A DNA stretch of 64,000 nt, taken from contig NZ_VTHK01000010.1 of the NCBI RefSeq assembly GCF_009765355.1, positions 152,911-216,910 of the forward strand, read 5' to 3'. Source of the DNA: Amycolatopsis anabasis. Lineage in GTDB: Bacteria > Actinomycetota > Actinomycetes > Mycobacteriales > Pseudonocardiaceae. Position 1 is the stretch's first letter, and every line of letters starts with the position of its first letter. A program made the translations under genes and the position numbers. The notes beneath the pieces are model-generated. The model saw only the letters and a list, made by a program, of their open reading frames with translations, searched no databases and was not told the DNA's origin. Shown in pieces: positions 17,286 to 25,189 of this stretch.

Positions 17286-18569
17286 ATGGCCGCACCCGAG
17301 CTCATTCGATACACCCTCGACAACGGTCTGCGCGTGGTGCTCGCGCCCGACGCGACCGCGCCGGTGGTCGGCGTCTCCGTGCACTACGACGTCGGCTTCC
17401 GCTCCGAACCGGAGGGACGCACCGGCTTCGCGCACCTGTTCGAGCACCTGATGTTCCAGGGCAGCGAGAGCCTGGAGAAACTCGCGCACTTCCGGCACGT
17501 CCAGTCCAGCGGCGGGACCTTCAACGGGTCCACGCATCCGGACTACACCGACTACTTCGAGGTGCTGCCATCGGCCGCGCTGGAGCGCGCGCTGTTCCTC
17601 GAGGCCGACCGGATGCGCGCCCCCAAGCTGACGCCGGAGAACCTGGCCAACCAGATCGACGTGGTCAAGGAGGAGATCCGGCTCAACGTGCTGAACCGGC
17701 CCTACGGCGGGTTCCCGTGGATCCTGCTCCCGCCGGTGCTGTACTCCACGTTCCCCAACGCGCACAACGGGTACGGCGACTTCACCGATCTCGAGCAGGC
17801 TTCCCTGGACGACTGCGCGGCCTTCTTCGACACGTTCTACGCCCCGGCGAACGCGGTGCTCACCGTCGCCGGGGACTTCGCCATCGACCGCGCGCGCGAG
17901 CTGATCGAGAAGCACTTCGGCGACGTGCCGGCGCGCCCGGCGCCGCCGCGCCGCTCGTTCGCCGAACCGCCGCCCGCCGGTGAGCTGCGCGGCACGCACG
18001 CCGATCCGCACGCGCCGCTGCCCGCGCTGGCGGTCGGCTACCGGATGCCGGACCCGATCAACGAACTCGACGGCTACCTCGCCCATCTCGTGCTCGCCGG
18101 GGTCCTCTCCGACGGCGACGGATCCCGCCTGCAGCAGCGGCTGGTGCACCGCGAGCCGCTGGTCACCGACGTGGGTGCCGGGGCCGGGCTGTTCGGCCCG
18201 TTCGAGGCGCGCGATCCGGACACCTTCACGATCACCGCGATCCACCCGGCGGAGGTTTCCGCGGACCGGCTGCTGACCGCGGTCGACGAGGAGCTGGACA
18301 AGCTCGCCACCACCCCGCCGGACGCCGAGGAACTGGCGAAGGTGACCGCGCGCTGGAGCGCGAGCGTGCACTCCGAACACGACCGGCTGGTGTCGCGGAC
18401 CCTCGCGCTCGGCGCGTTCGAACTGCTCTACGGCGATCCCGCGCTGGTCTACCAGCTCACCGACCGGATGGCCGCGGTCACCTCGGCGGACGTCGCCGCG
18501 GCCGCCAAGGCCCTGCGCCCGGATTCCCGTGCGGTGCTGGTGATCGAGCCCGGAAATGGAGGCAAGTAG
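17286..18569 (+). CDS. M16 family zinc metallopeptidase, catalytic subunit
   Basis: 427 residues from ATG at 17286 (a GTG nine bases earlier is possible). The inverted zinc motif HLFEH is at 50-54 (H50, E53, H54), with the third ligand in KEEIRLN (~E131), at the spacing expected for pitrilysin-type enzymes. The rest is the usual pair of alpha/beta halves. The following gene encodes an M16-like protein without the zinc motif. The two probably form a heterodimer like bacterial PqqL-type or mitochondrial-processing-type pairs. TAGGGT seven bases upstream suggests a leaderless start. Confidence 0.95.
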   Translation: MAAPELIRYTLDNGLRVVLAPDATAPVVGVSVHYDVGFRSEPEGRTGFAHLFEHLMFQGSESLEKLAHFRHVQSSGGTFNGSTHPDYTDYFEVLPSAALERALFLEADRMRAPKLTPENLANQIDVVKEEIRLNVLNRPYGGFPWILLPPVLYSTFPNAHNGYGDFTDLEQASLDDCAAFFDTFYAPANAVLTVAGDFAIDRARELIEKHFGDVPARPAPPRRSFAEPPPAGELRGTHADPHAPLPALAVGYRMPDPINELDGYLAHLVLAGVLSDGDGSRLQQRLVHREPLVTDVGAGAGLFGPFEARDPDTFTITAIHPAEVSADRLLTAVDEELDKLATTPPDAEELAKVTARWSASVHSEHDRLVSRTLALGAFELLYGDPALVYQLTDRMAAVTSADVAAAAKALRPDSRAVLVIEPGNGGK

Positions 18570-18571
18570 CA

Positions 18572-19957
18572 GTGACTTCAGTGGATCACCGCAGCGCGGA
18601 GGAGATCGGCCGGACCGCGGCCGGGCCGCGCCCGGTCCCGCCGCTGGGCGAGCAGAAGGCGGCCGCCGATCTGTCCCATGTGGACACCGTGCTGGCCAAC
18701 GGCCTGCGCGTGCTCGCGGTGCGCAAGGCGACCGTGCCGCTGGTCGAACTCCGGATGTGGATTCCCTTCGGGGGCACCGATCGGCTGCATCCGGCGACCG
18801 CCGAGGTGCTCGCCGAGACCATGCTCACCGGCACCGCCCGGCGCGACCGGATCGCGATCGACACCGAGCTCGCGCTGATCGGCGGCGAGCTGGGCACCGT
18901 CGTCGACCCGGAGCGGCTCGCGTTGAGCGGCAGCGCGCTGTCGGGCGGCCTGCCCACCCTGCTGGACGTGCTCGGTGACGTGCTCACCTCGGCGTCCTAT
19001 GTGGACACCGAGGTGGCGCGGGAGTCGGCGCGGCTGATCGAGCGGCTGGCGATCGCGCGCACCCAGCCCCGCACGATCGCCCGGGAAGCCCTGCAGAAGC
19101 ACCGCTACGGCGATCATCCGGCGACCCGCGAGGTGCCCGAGCCCGACGACGTGGCCCAGGTCGATCCGGAGCGGGTCCGGCGGCTGCACGCGGATTCGGT
19201 GCTGCCGCGCGGTTCGATCCTGGTGCTCGTCGGTGACGTGGACCCGGAGCGGGCCGTCGCGGACGTCGAGCGGGCGCTCGGCGGCTGGGCGTCCGACCGG
19301 GCCGCCACCCCGCTGCCGGAACTGCCCGTGCTGCCCGGCGGCGACCTGCTGCTGGTGCCGCGGGCCGGTGCGGTGCAGTCGCAGATCCGGCTGTCGGCGC
19401 AGACGCTGCCGCGGACCGATCCGCGGTACCCGGCGCTGCAACTGGCGAACCTGGCGTTCGGCGGGTACTTCTCCTCGCGGCTGGTGGAGAACATCCGCGA
19501 GGACAAGGGATACACCTACAGCGCGCATTCCGGGTTCGAGTTCAGCGACGGCAGCGCCGTGGTGAACGTGGACGCGGACACCGCGAACGAGGTGACCGCG
19601 GCCGCGCTGCTGGAGACCCGGTACGAACTCGGGCGGCTCGGCCTGGTGCCGCCGACCGAGGAGGAGGTGGAATCGGTGCGGCAGTACGCGATCGGCTCGC
19701 TGCTCATCGGGACCTCCTCGCAGGCCGGGCTGGCCAGCCAGCTCTCGGCGCTGTCGGCGTACGGCCTCGGCGCGGAATGGCTGGCCGAGCACCCGGCCCG
19801 GCTGGCCCGGGTCACCCGCGACGAGGTGGCCGCGGCCGCGCTGGAGTTCTTCGCGCCCAGCAAGTTCACCGGGGTCGTGATCGGGGACGCCGACGTCCTC
19901 GCGCCGCAACTGACCGCGCTCGGCGGGGTGCGCGTGGGGGAGCCCGGCACGCGATGA
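18572..19957 (+). CDS. M16 family peptidase-like protein, non-catalytic subunit
   Basis: 461 residues from GTG with a GGAGG site just before the previous stop. The segment matching the zinc motif reads HPATAEVLAETML and lacks the HxxEH residues. The family R/Y substrate-binding pair is present in SSRLVENIREDKGYTYSAHS. This split (one zinc subunit, one with R/Y) is the known arrangement for two-subunit M16 enzymes. The stop overlaps the nudC start as ATGA. Confidence 0.93.
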   Translation: MTSVDHRSAEEIGRTAAGPRPVPPLGEQKAAADLSHVDTVLANGLRVLAVRKATVPLVELRMWIPFGGTDRLHPATAEVLAETMLTGTARRDRIAIDTELALIGGELGTVVDPERLALSGSALSGGLPTLLDVLGDVLTSASYVDTEVARESARLIERLAIARTQPRTIAREALQKHRYGDHPATREVPEPDDVAQVDPERVRRLHADSVLPRGSILVLVGDVDPERAVADVERALGGWASDRAATPLPELPVLPGGDLLLVPRAGAVQSQIRLSAQTLPRTDPRYPALQLANLAFGGYFSSRLVENIREDKGYTYSAHSGFEFSDGSAVVNVDADTANEVTAAALLETRYELGRLGLVPPTEEEVESVRQYAIGSLLIGTSSQAGLASQLSALSAYGLGAEWLAEHPARLARVTRDEVAAAALEFFAPSKFTGVVIGDADVLAPQLTALGGVRVGEPGTR

Positions 19958-20973
19958 GCACGCCGTTTCGGCTCGGCGCCCTGCCGACGCTTTCGCGGTC
20001 CACTGTGGACCGTCAGGAAACCTTGCGCACCAACCCCGAACGGCTGCACGCGCGCTGGCCGGACGCCCGCGTCGTGCTGCTCTCGGACGAGGGCCGCACC
20101 CCGGTCCGCCGGGGAGAGGACGCGCTCGCGACCCGCAAGGCGCTGAGCTTCGGCGACGCCCCGCCCGAGGACGCGGTGTTCCTCGGGCAGTGGCAGGACA
20201 CCGACTACTGGACCCTGCCGGGCGATCCCGGGGGCGCGGGCGAAACCGTGCGGATCCGCGGGAGCTGGGGCTTCTGGGAGGAGGCGCCCGAGGTCGACGG
20301 CGAGGTGTGGGTCGAGCTGCGCGGGCACGGCGACCTGCTCGACGACACCTCGGCGGGCCTGTTCACCACCGCCCAGGCACTGCGCAACTGGCGCCGCGGC
20401 GCGCGGTTCTGCACGCGCTGCGGTGGCGCCACCGAACTCGTCCAGTTCGGCTGGGCGTCGAAGTGCGTGCAGTGCGGCCGCGAGGAGTACCCGCGGACCG
20501 ATCCGGCGGTGATCTGCCTGGTGCACGACGACGTCGGCGTGAACGGCGAGCACGTCCTGCTGGCCCGGCAGCCGATCTGGCCGGAGAACCGGTTCTCGAT
20601 CCTCGCCGGGTTCGTCGAGGCGGGCGAATCGCTGGAAGGCTGCGTCGTGCGGGAGATCCGCGAGGAGGTCGGCGTCGAGGTCCGGGATGCCCGGTACCTG
20701 GGCAGCCAGCCGTGGCCGTTCCCGCGGTCGATCATGCTCGGGTTCGCCGCCCGCGCCGACGCGGGAGCGCCGCTGCGCCCCGCCGACGGGGAGATCGAGC
20801 AGGCGCACTGGGTTTCGCGTGCGGAGGTCCGCGCGGCCTTCGAGAACAGCCAGCTGCGTTCCGGCGACGCGGTGCCCACCCCGATCGGCGGCGGCGCGGC
20901 GAACCTGATCCTGCCCGGCAACTCCTCGATCGCCCGCGTGATGCTGGAAGCCTGGTCCCGCGCGGAACCCTGA
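19954..20973 (+). CDS. nudC: NAD+ diphosphatase NudC (Nudix hydrolase)
   Basis: 339 residues. The zinc ribbon has CTRC at 153-156 and CVQC at 171-174. The Nudix box spans 219-241 (GFVEAGESLEG, then REIREEVGV), and the NudC-specific SQPWPFPRS follows at ~251-259. The enzyme hydrolyses NAD(H) to NMN(H) and AMP and can remove NAD caps from RNA. It is co-translated with the M16 pair through an ATGA overlap, although no functional link is known. The last codons (encoding SRAEP) form one copy of a 17-bp direct repeat whose second copy is at the 3' end of the gluconate transporter gene. Confidence 0.96.
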   Translation: MSTPFRLGALPTLSRSTVDRQETLRTNPERLHARWPDARVVLLSDEGRTPVRRGEDALATRKALSFGDAPPEDAVFLGQWQDTDYWTLPGDPGGAGETVRIRGSWGFWEEAPEVDGEVWVELRGHGDLLDDTSAGLFTTAQALRNWRRGARFCTRCGGATELVQFGWASKCVQCGREEYPRTDPAVICLVHDDVGVNGEHVLLARQPIWPENRFSILAGFVEAGESLEGCVVREIREEVGVEVRDARYLGSQPWPFPRSIMLGFAARADAGAPLRPADGEIEQAHWVSRAEVRAAFENSQLRSGDAVPTPIGGGAANLILPGNSSIARVMLEAWSRAEP

Positions 20974-20974
20974 T

Positions 20975-21024
20975 GGGTCGTGAGTGTTCAGACCGGTTCT
21001 AACCGGCCTAGCCGCTCACGACCC
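20975..21024. terminator. Bidirectional terminator-like nested hairpin
   Basis: GGGTCGTGAG (20975-20984) pairs with CTCACGACCC (21015-21024). The loop holds a second stem, CCGGTT/AACCGG (20993-20998/21001-21006). It lies directly after nudC and before the convergent gntP stop. A related 25-base segment recurs at 54802-54826. Confidence 0.6.
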
Positions 21025-21072
21025 CCAGAACCCGGTTCCCCTGCCCGTGCTGGGGCAGGTGGGGTCAACGCA

Positions 21073-21146
21073 CGTACCGGAACCGCCAACCTGCCCGGGC
21101 CGGGCGGGTTGACCGTTGGCGCGCGTGTGCTGGCGGTTCCGGTACG
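21073..21146. repeat. Long imperfect cruciform
   Basis: CGTACCGGAACCGCCA (21073-21088) is the exact reverse complement of 21131-21146. Inside are CAACCTGCCCG/CGGGCGGGTTG (21087-21097/21101-21111, one G-T pair) and GGTCAAC/GTTGACC. A further CCTGCCC/GGGCAGG hairpin is at 21040-21059. Confidence 0.75.
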
Positions 21147-21220
21147 GGCGTGTGAGACGGGAGACGATAAGGCGCGAGCCCCGGCGACTCGGCGCCAAGA
21201 GTGTCGTCCCGCGCGGAACC

Positions 21221-22588
21221 CTAGAGCAGGGCGCCCAGGGGCAGGATGAGGGCGATGGCGACCACGGAGATCACCGTCTCCATGATCGACCAGCTCTTCA
21301 GCGTCTGGCCCACGGAAAGGCCGAAGTACTCCTTCACCAGCCAGAAACCGGCGTCGTTGACGTGCGAGAAGAACAGCGAGCCCGCGCCGATCGCCAGCAC
21401 CAGCAACGCGCTGTGCGTCGGGTCCAGGGTCGCCGCCAGCGGCGCCACGATGCCCGCGGCGGACACCGTCGCCACGGTCGCGGAGCCGGTCGCCAGCCGG
21501 ATCGCCACGGCGACCAGCCAGCCCAGCAGCAGCGGCGAGAAGTTCGCCCCGGTCGCCAGCCGGGTGATCACGTCCCCGACGCCCGCGTCCACCAGGGTCT
21601 GCTTGAAACCGCCGCCCGCGCCGACGATCAGCAGGATCCCGGCGATCGGCCCCAGCGCGGAGGAAAGCGTGTCCGACAACCGGTTCCGGTCGAAACCGGC
21701 GGCGCGGCCCAGGGTGAACAGGCCGAGCAGCACCGCGGCCAGCAGCGCGACGAGCGGGTCGCCGATGAAGTCGAGCACGCGGCGGAGGTGACTTTCCTTG
21801 GCCAGCAGGATGTCCGAGAGCGCCTTGGCCAGCATGAGGACCACCGGCAGCAGCACGGTGGCCACTGTGGACAGAAAGCCGGGCTGCCGGTCGCGCTTTT
21901 CCGATCGGCCCTCCGGGACCAGGTGCGCGGGCGGGGTCGCGTGCGGCACCATCCGGGCGGCGACCCGGCCGAACAGCGGGCCCGCGATGATCACCGTCGG
22001 CACCGCGACCAGCACGCCGAGCGCCAGCGTGATGCCGATGTTCGCGTTGAGCGCCCCGGCCGCGGCCAGCGGGCCCGGATGCGGCGGGACCAGCCCGTGC
22101 AGCACCGACAGCCCGGCCAGCGCCGGAATTCCCAGCAGCAGCAACGGTTGCCCGCTGCGCTTGGCCACCAGCAGCACCACCGGGATGAGCAGCACCAGCC
22201 CGATCTCGAAGAACATCGGCAACCCGAGCAGCGCGGCCACCAGGGCCATCGCCCAGGGCAGCGTCCGGCGGCCCGCGCGGTTCAGGATCGTGTCCACGAT
22301 CTGTTCCGCGCCACCGGAATCGGCGAGCAACTTGCCGAGCATCGCGCCCAGCGCGATCAGCACCCCGACCGACGCGACCGTCGACCCCACGCCGTTGGTG
22401 AAGCTCTTGATCAGCTTGTCCACCGGCATCCCGGCGACCAGGCCGAGCAGCCCGGAACTCAGGATCAGCGCGAGCAGCGGGTGCAGTTTGAGCCGGGTGA
22501 TCAGGACGACGATGAGCGCGATCGCGAGGACGGTCGCACCGATCAACCGGGTGTCGTGCCCGGTCCAGCCGGCGGCGATGACGGTCAT
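21221..22588 (-). CDS. gntP: Gluconate:H+ symporter, GntP family
   Basis: 455 residues from ATG at 22588; the ATGA overlap with the gluconokinase stop decides the start. About 12 to 14 hydrophobic spans fill the protein, with family motifs PMFFEIGLVLLIPVV, GLVPPHPGPLAAAG and a C-terminal SHVNDAGFWLVKEYFG. GntP proteins import gluconate or related sugar acids with protons. The gene is the second of a gntK-gntP operon, divergent from a GntR/FCD regulator. That layout supports gluconate uptake feeding the pentose phosphate pathway. Confidence 0.95.
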   Translation of the reverse strand: MTVIAAGWTGHDTRLIGATVLAIALIVVLITRLKLHPLLALILSSGLLGLVAGMPVDKLIKSFTNGVGSTVASVGVLIALGAMLGKLLADSGGAEQIVDTILNRAGRRTLPWAMALVAALLGLPMFFEIGLVLLIPVVLLVAKRSGQPLLLLGIPALAGLSVLHGLVPPHPGPLAAAGALNANIGITLALGVLVAVPTVIIAGPLFGRVAARMVPHATPPAHLVPEGRSEKRDRQPGFLSTVATVLLPVVLMLAKALSDILLAKESHLRRVLDFIGDPLVALLAAVLLGLFTLGRAAGFDRNRLSDTLSSALGPIAGILLIVGAGGGFKQTLVDAGVGDVITRLATGANFSPLLLGWLVAVAIRLATGSATVATVSAAGIVAPLAATLDPTHSALLVLAIGAGSLFFSHVNDAGFWLVKEYFGLSVGQTLKSWSIMETVISVVAIALILPLGALL

Positions 22589-23082
22589 GGACGCTCCTTC
22601 CGAAACGCGATGAGCGCGGTCCGCACCAACTCGTCCGCCGGGCGGGTGATGTCCACGGTGATCCCGGATTCGTCGTCCCGCAGCGGTTGCAGGGTGGCGA
22701 GCTGGGAGTCCAAAAGGGACACCGGCATGAAGTGCCCGGACCGGGTCTTCATCCGTTCGGCGAGCAGATCGCGGGGCCCGTCCAGGTGCAGGAACCAGAC
22801 GCGGCCCCCGGAGCGCAGGATGTCGCGGTAACTCCGCTTCAGCGCCGACGAGGTGACCACGCCGCCGGTCTCCTGGTGGGCGGCGATCCAGTCGGCGATG
22901 GCGTGCAGCCACGGCCGGCGGTCCTCGTCGGTCAGGGCCACGCCCGAACTCATCTTGGCGATGTTCGAGGCCGGGTGGAACGAGTCCGCCTCGGCGTATT
23001 CCACGCCCAGTTCCGCCGCGAGGGACGTGCCGACCGTGGTCTTGCCCGATCCGGACACACCCATCACCACGATGACGGTCAT
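22585..23082 (-). CDS. gntK: Gluconokinase
   Basis: 165 residues, full length for the family. The P-loop GVSGSGKTT is at ~8-16, and EADSFHPASNIAKMSSG carries the substrate-binding region. CSALKRSYRD-like SSALKRSYRD and FLHLDG follow, and the end is SLLDSQLATLQPL. The enzyme makes 6-phosphogluconate from gluconate and ATP. It is the first gene of the operon with gntP. The intergenic region to the divergent regulator contains paired operator-like palindromes. Confidence 0.97.
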   Translation of the reverse strand: MTVIVVMGVSGSGKTTVGTSLAAELGVEYAEADSFHPASNIAKMSSGVALTDEDRRPWLHAIADWIAAHQETGGVVTSSALKRSYRDILRSGGRVWFLHLDGPRDLLAERMKTRSGHFMPVSLLDSQLATLQPLRDDESGITVDITRPADELVRTALIAFRKERP

Positions 23083-23123
23083 GGCTCCTCCTGACCTCGA
23101 TGTCGCCGCAGAGTCAAACTCAA

Positions 23124-23155
23124 AAGTACTACTTAATCAAGAACAGGTACTACTT
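23124..23155. promoter_or_regulatory. Tandem GntR-type operators between gntK and its regulator
   Basis: AAGTACTACTT (23124-23134) is a perfect 5-1-5 palindrome, and AGGTACTACTT (23145-23155) matches it except one base. Both are followed by AATC. The centres are 21 bp apart, two helical turns, on the same face of DNA. The sequence is conspicuously AT-rich for this genome and sits between the divergent start codons, as expected for autoregulated FCD regulators. Confidence 0.75.
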
Positions 23156-23184
23156 AATCGAATAAGGGGTATAGGGTCGGTGAG

Positions 23185-23877
23185 GTGGCAGACGGCAGGC
23201 ACGAGCAGGTGCTGGACGCCCTGGGGACCACCATCGCCTGCGGCGACCTCCCGCCGGGCTCGGTGTTGCGGCTGGAGGAACTCCAGGCGCGGTTCGGGGT
23301 TTCCCGCACGGTCGCGCGCGAGGTGGTCCGGACCCTGGAGGCCATGCGGCTGACCAGCAGCCGGCGCCGCGTGGGCGTCACCGTGCAGGACCCGATCGAG
23401 TGGAATCACTACGACCCGCGGCTGATCCGCTGGCAGCTCGACGGCGCCGGGCGGCAGGCCGCGCTGCGCACGCTCACCGAACTGCGCTCGGCGGTGGAAC
23501 CGAGCGCGGCGCGGTTCGCCGCGTTGCGGGCCACCCCGGAGGAGCGCGGGCAGCTCCGGGCGCTGGCGGCCCGGCTGGAGGGCACGGCGCGGGCCCGGGA
23601 TCTGCAGACCTTCCTCAGCCACGACATCGCCTTCCATCATCTGGTGCTCGGCGCGTCTCGCAACCCGATGTTCGCCCAGCTCTCGGCCGTGGTCGCCGAG
23701 GTGCTCACCGGCCGCACCGGCCACGGGCTGATGCCCGACGAACCGCAACCGGAGGCGGTCGCGCTGCACGTCGAGGTGGCCGCCTCGATCGACGCGGGCG
23801 ACGGGGACCGGGCCGAGCGGGCGATGCGGGACATCGTGGTGCAGGCACGCGACGAGATGGCCGCGCTGTTCGAGTAA
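23185..23877 (+). CDS. GntR family transcriptional regulator, FCD (FadR) subfamily
   Basis: 230 residues from GTG. A winged HTH at ~5-70 contains LEELQARFGVSRTVAREVVR and the wing SSRRRVGVTV. The all-helical FCD ligand domain follows, with D-x3-H (HDIAFHHLVLG) and later His residues that bind a metal or sugar acid in the family. Divergent from gntK-gntP with twin palindromes between, it very likely represses gluconate use and responds to gluconate or 6-phosphogluconate. The effector is inference. Confidence 0.93.
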   Translation: MADGRHEQVLDALGTTIACGDLPPGSVLRLEELQARFGVSRTVAREVVRTLEAMRLTSSRRRVGVTVQDPIEWNHYDPRLIRWQLDGAGRQAALRTLTELRSAVEPSAARFAALRATPEERGQLRALAARLEGTARARDLQTFLSHDIAFHHLVLGASRNPMFAQLSAVVAEVLTGRTGHGLMPDEPQPEAVALHVEVAASIDAGDGDRAERAMRDIVVQARDEMAALFE

Positions 23878-23912
23878 CCTCCCCGCAGAGACCATCGACT
23901 TGGGGAGCCACG

Positions 23913-24848
23913 GTGAGCGCGGCACGCGCGATCGGACTGTTGCTGGGGGTGGCCGCGGACGGGGTGATCGGCGACCCGAAACGGGGTCGTCCGGTGGCCG
24001 GAATCGCCCGCGTGGCCCGTGTCCTGGAGAGCAAACTGCCCGCCGACCGGCGGCTGGCCGGTGCGGTGCACGCGGGCGGCCTCGCCGGGGGCGCGGTGCT
24101 CCTCGGCGTGGCCGCCGAACGGCTGGGCCGCCGCGGCCCGGTGTCGCAGGCGCTCGCCACCGCGGTGACCACCTGGGCCGTCCTCGGCGGGGCCGGGCTG
24201 GCGCAGGACGGCACCGCGCTGGCCCGCGACCTGGAGGAAGGCGAGCTCCAGCAGGCGCGCGAGACCCTGGCCCACCTCGATCCGCGCACCACCGATTCGC
24301 TGGACCTGCGCGCGCTGTCCCGCGCCTCGGTCGAGGCGGTCGCGCAGAACACCTCGGACGTCGTGGTCGCGCCGCTGTTCTGGGGCGCGGTCGCCGGGGC
24401 GCCGGGGTTGATCGGCGCGCGCACGGTCAGCCTGCTGCGGCGGCTGCTCGGGCACCGCTCCCGGCCGTTCGGCTGGTTCGCGGCCCGGCTGGACGACGTG
24501 GTCAGCCTGGCGCCGACCCGGTTCGCCGCCCTGCTCACCACGATCGCCGCGCCGGTGGTCGGCGGTTCGGCCGGGGGCGCCTGGCGGGCGTGGCGCCGGG
24601 ACACGATCGCCCACCCGGCCCCGAACGAGGGCCGGGTGGAAGCCGCCTTCGCCGGGGCGCTGGAGATCCGGCTCGGCGGGCGGACCGTCTACCCGCACGG
24701 CGTGGAGGAGCTGCCGGTCCTCGGCGACGGCCGCAACCCCGACGCCGGCCACGTGACCCGCGCGGTCGAACTGTCCCGGGTGGTCGGCTGGCTGGCCGGG
24801 GCGAGCACGGCCGTCCTGGCCACCCTCACCGCCCTCCGCCGCCGCTGA
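23913..24848 (+). CDS. cobD: Adenosylcobinamide-phosphate synthase CobD/CbiB
   Basis: 311 residues from GTG with a GGGGAG site; the frame extends upstream only through the regulator gene. Motifs: DGVIGDPKRGRPVAGIARVA at the N-terminus, ASVEAVAQNTSDVVVAPLFW in the middle (the most conserved stretch), and DDVVSLAPTR and HPAPNEGRVEAAFAGAL later. This membrane enzyme attaches aminopropanol phosphate to cobyric acid in vitamin B12 synthesis. No other cobalamin gene is nearby. Its position next to SURF1 and ptpA matches M. tuberculosis Rv2236c. Confidence 0.94.
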   Translation: MSAARAIGLLLGVAADGVIGDPKRGRPVAGIARVARVLESKLPADRRLAGAVHAGGLAGGAVLLGVAAERLGRRGPVSQALATAVTTWAVLGGAGLAQDGTALARDLEEGELQQARETLAHLDPRTTDSLDLRALSRASVEAVAQNTSDVVVAPLFWGAVAGAPGLIGARTVSLLRRLLGHRSRPFGWFAARLDDVVSLAPTRFAALLTTIAAPVVGGSAGGAWRAWRRDTIAHPAPNEGRVEAAFAGALEIRLGGRTVYPHGVEELPVLGDGRNPDAGHVTRAVELSRVVGWLAGASTAVLATLTALRRR

Positions 24849-24852
24849 CCCC

Positions 24853-25189
24853 GCGAGTCGCACACTCAGCCAAGCGAGTCGCACACTCGGGTAAGCGAAC
24901 TACACACTCGGGTAAGCGAATTGCACGCTCGGGTAAGCGAGTTGCACATTGAGGTTTCTCGATGGGCTTCTCGGATAGTGCTCGGGGGCACCCAATGCGG
25001 CGTTGGGCGCGCAGTCCCCCGTTTCGGACGTGCGAGTTCCCCATTTCGGTAGGCGAGTTCCACACCCGGGCACCGGCGAGCACGGTGCGAAGCCGCATAC
25101 CGAGGAAACCTCAATGTGTAACTCGCGTGCGGGAATGTGTAGTTCGCGTGCCCGAGTGTGTATTTCGGGTGCCGGGGCGTGGAACTCAG
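24853..25189. repeat. 21-bp-period repeat array with inverted arms
   Basis: Between convergent cobD and SURF1 genes, units of exactly 21 bp run head to tail: 24853-24873, 24874-24894, 24895-24915, 24916-24936 and 24937-24957. Their consensus is GCGAGTTGCACACTCGGGTAA. Two more forward units are at 25032-25052 and 25053-25073. At 25106-25189 four units occur in the opposite orientation (for example 25148-25168). CACATTGAGGTTTCTCG (24945-24961) is mirrored at 25101-25118, so the arms can fold back. There are no spacers, so this is not CRISPR. The SURF1 stop codon lies in the last unit. Confidence 0.85.

Larger units (their letters stand above)
20955..21222. repeat. 17-bp direct repeat flanking a hairpin-rich intergenic segment
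   Basis: The identical 17-mer GTCCCGCGCGGAACCCT occurs at 20955-20971 (end of nudC) and 21206-21222 (abutting the gntP stop). Between them are 234 bases with no gene and at least four nested inverted repeats. The structure could be a target-site duplication around a small non-autonomous element, or a recombination scar. No transposase or integrase is present. Confidence 0.7.

Noticed and set aside
13889..17323. A 1144-codon open frame on the minus strand
   Set aside because: Antisense to the two DUF2207 genes, whose proteins have signal peptides and membrane spans; the frame is a composition artefact.
24826..25098. A 90-codon minus-strand frame with heptapeptide repeats (CATRLPE)
   Set aside because: It exists only because the 21-bp repeat is a multiple of three; no ribosome site and it runs into cobD.
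24853..25189. CRISPR array
   Set aside because: Units are 21 bp, contiguous without unique spacers, and occur in both orientations; no cas genes nearby.
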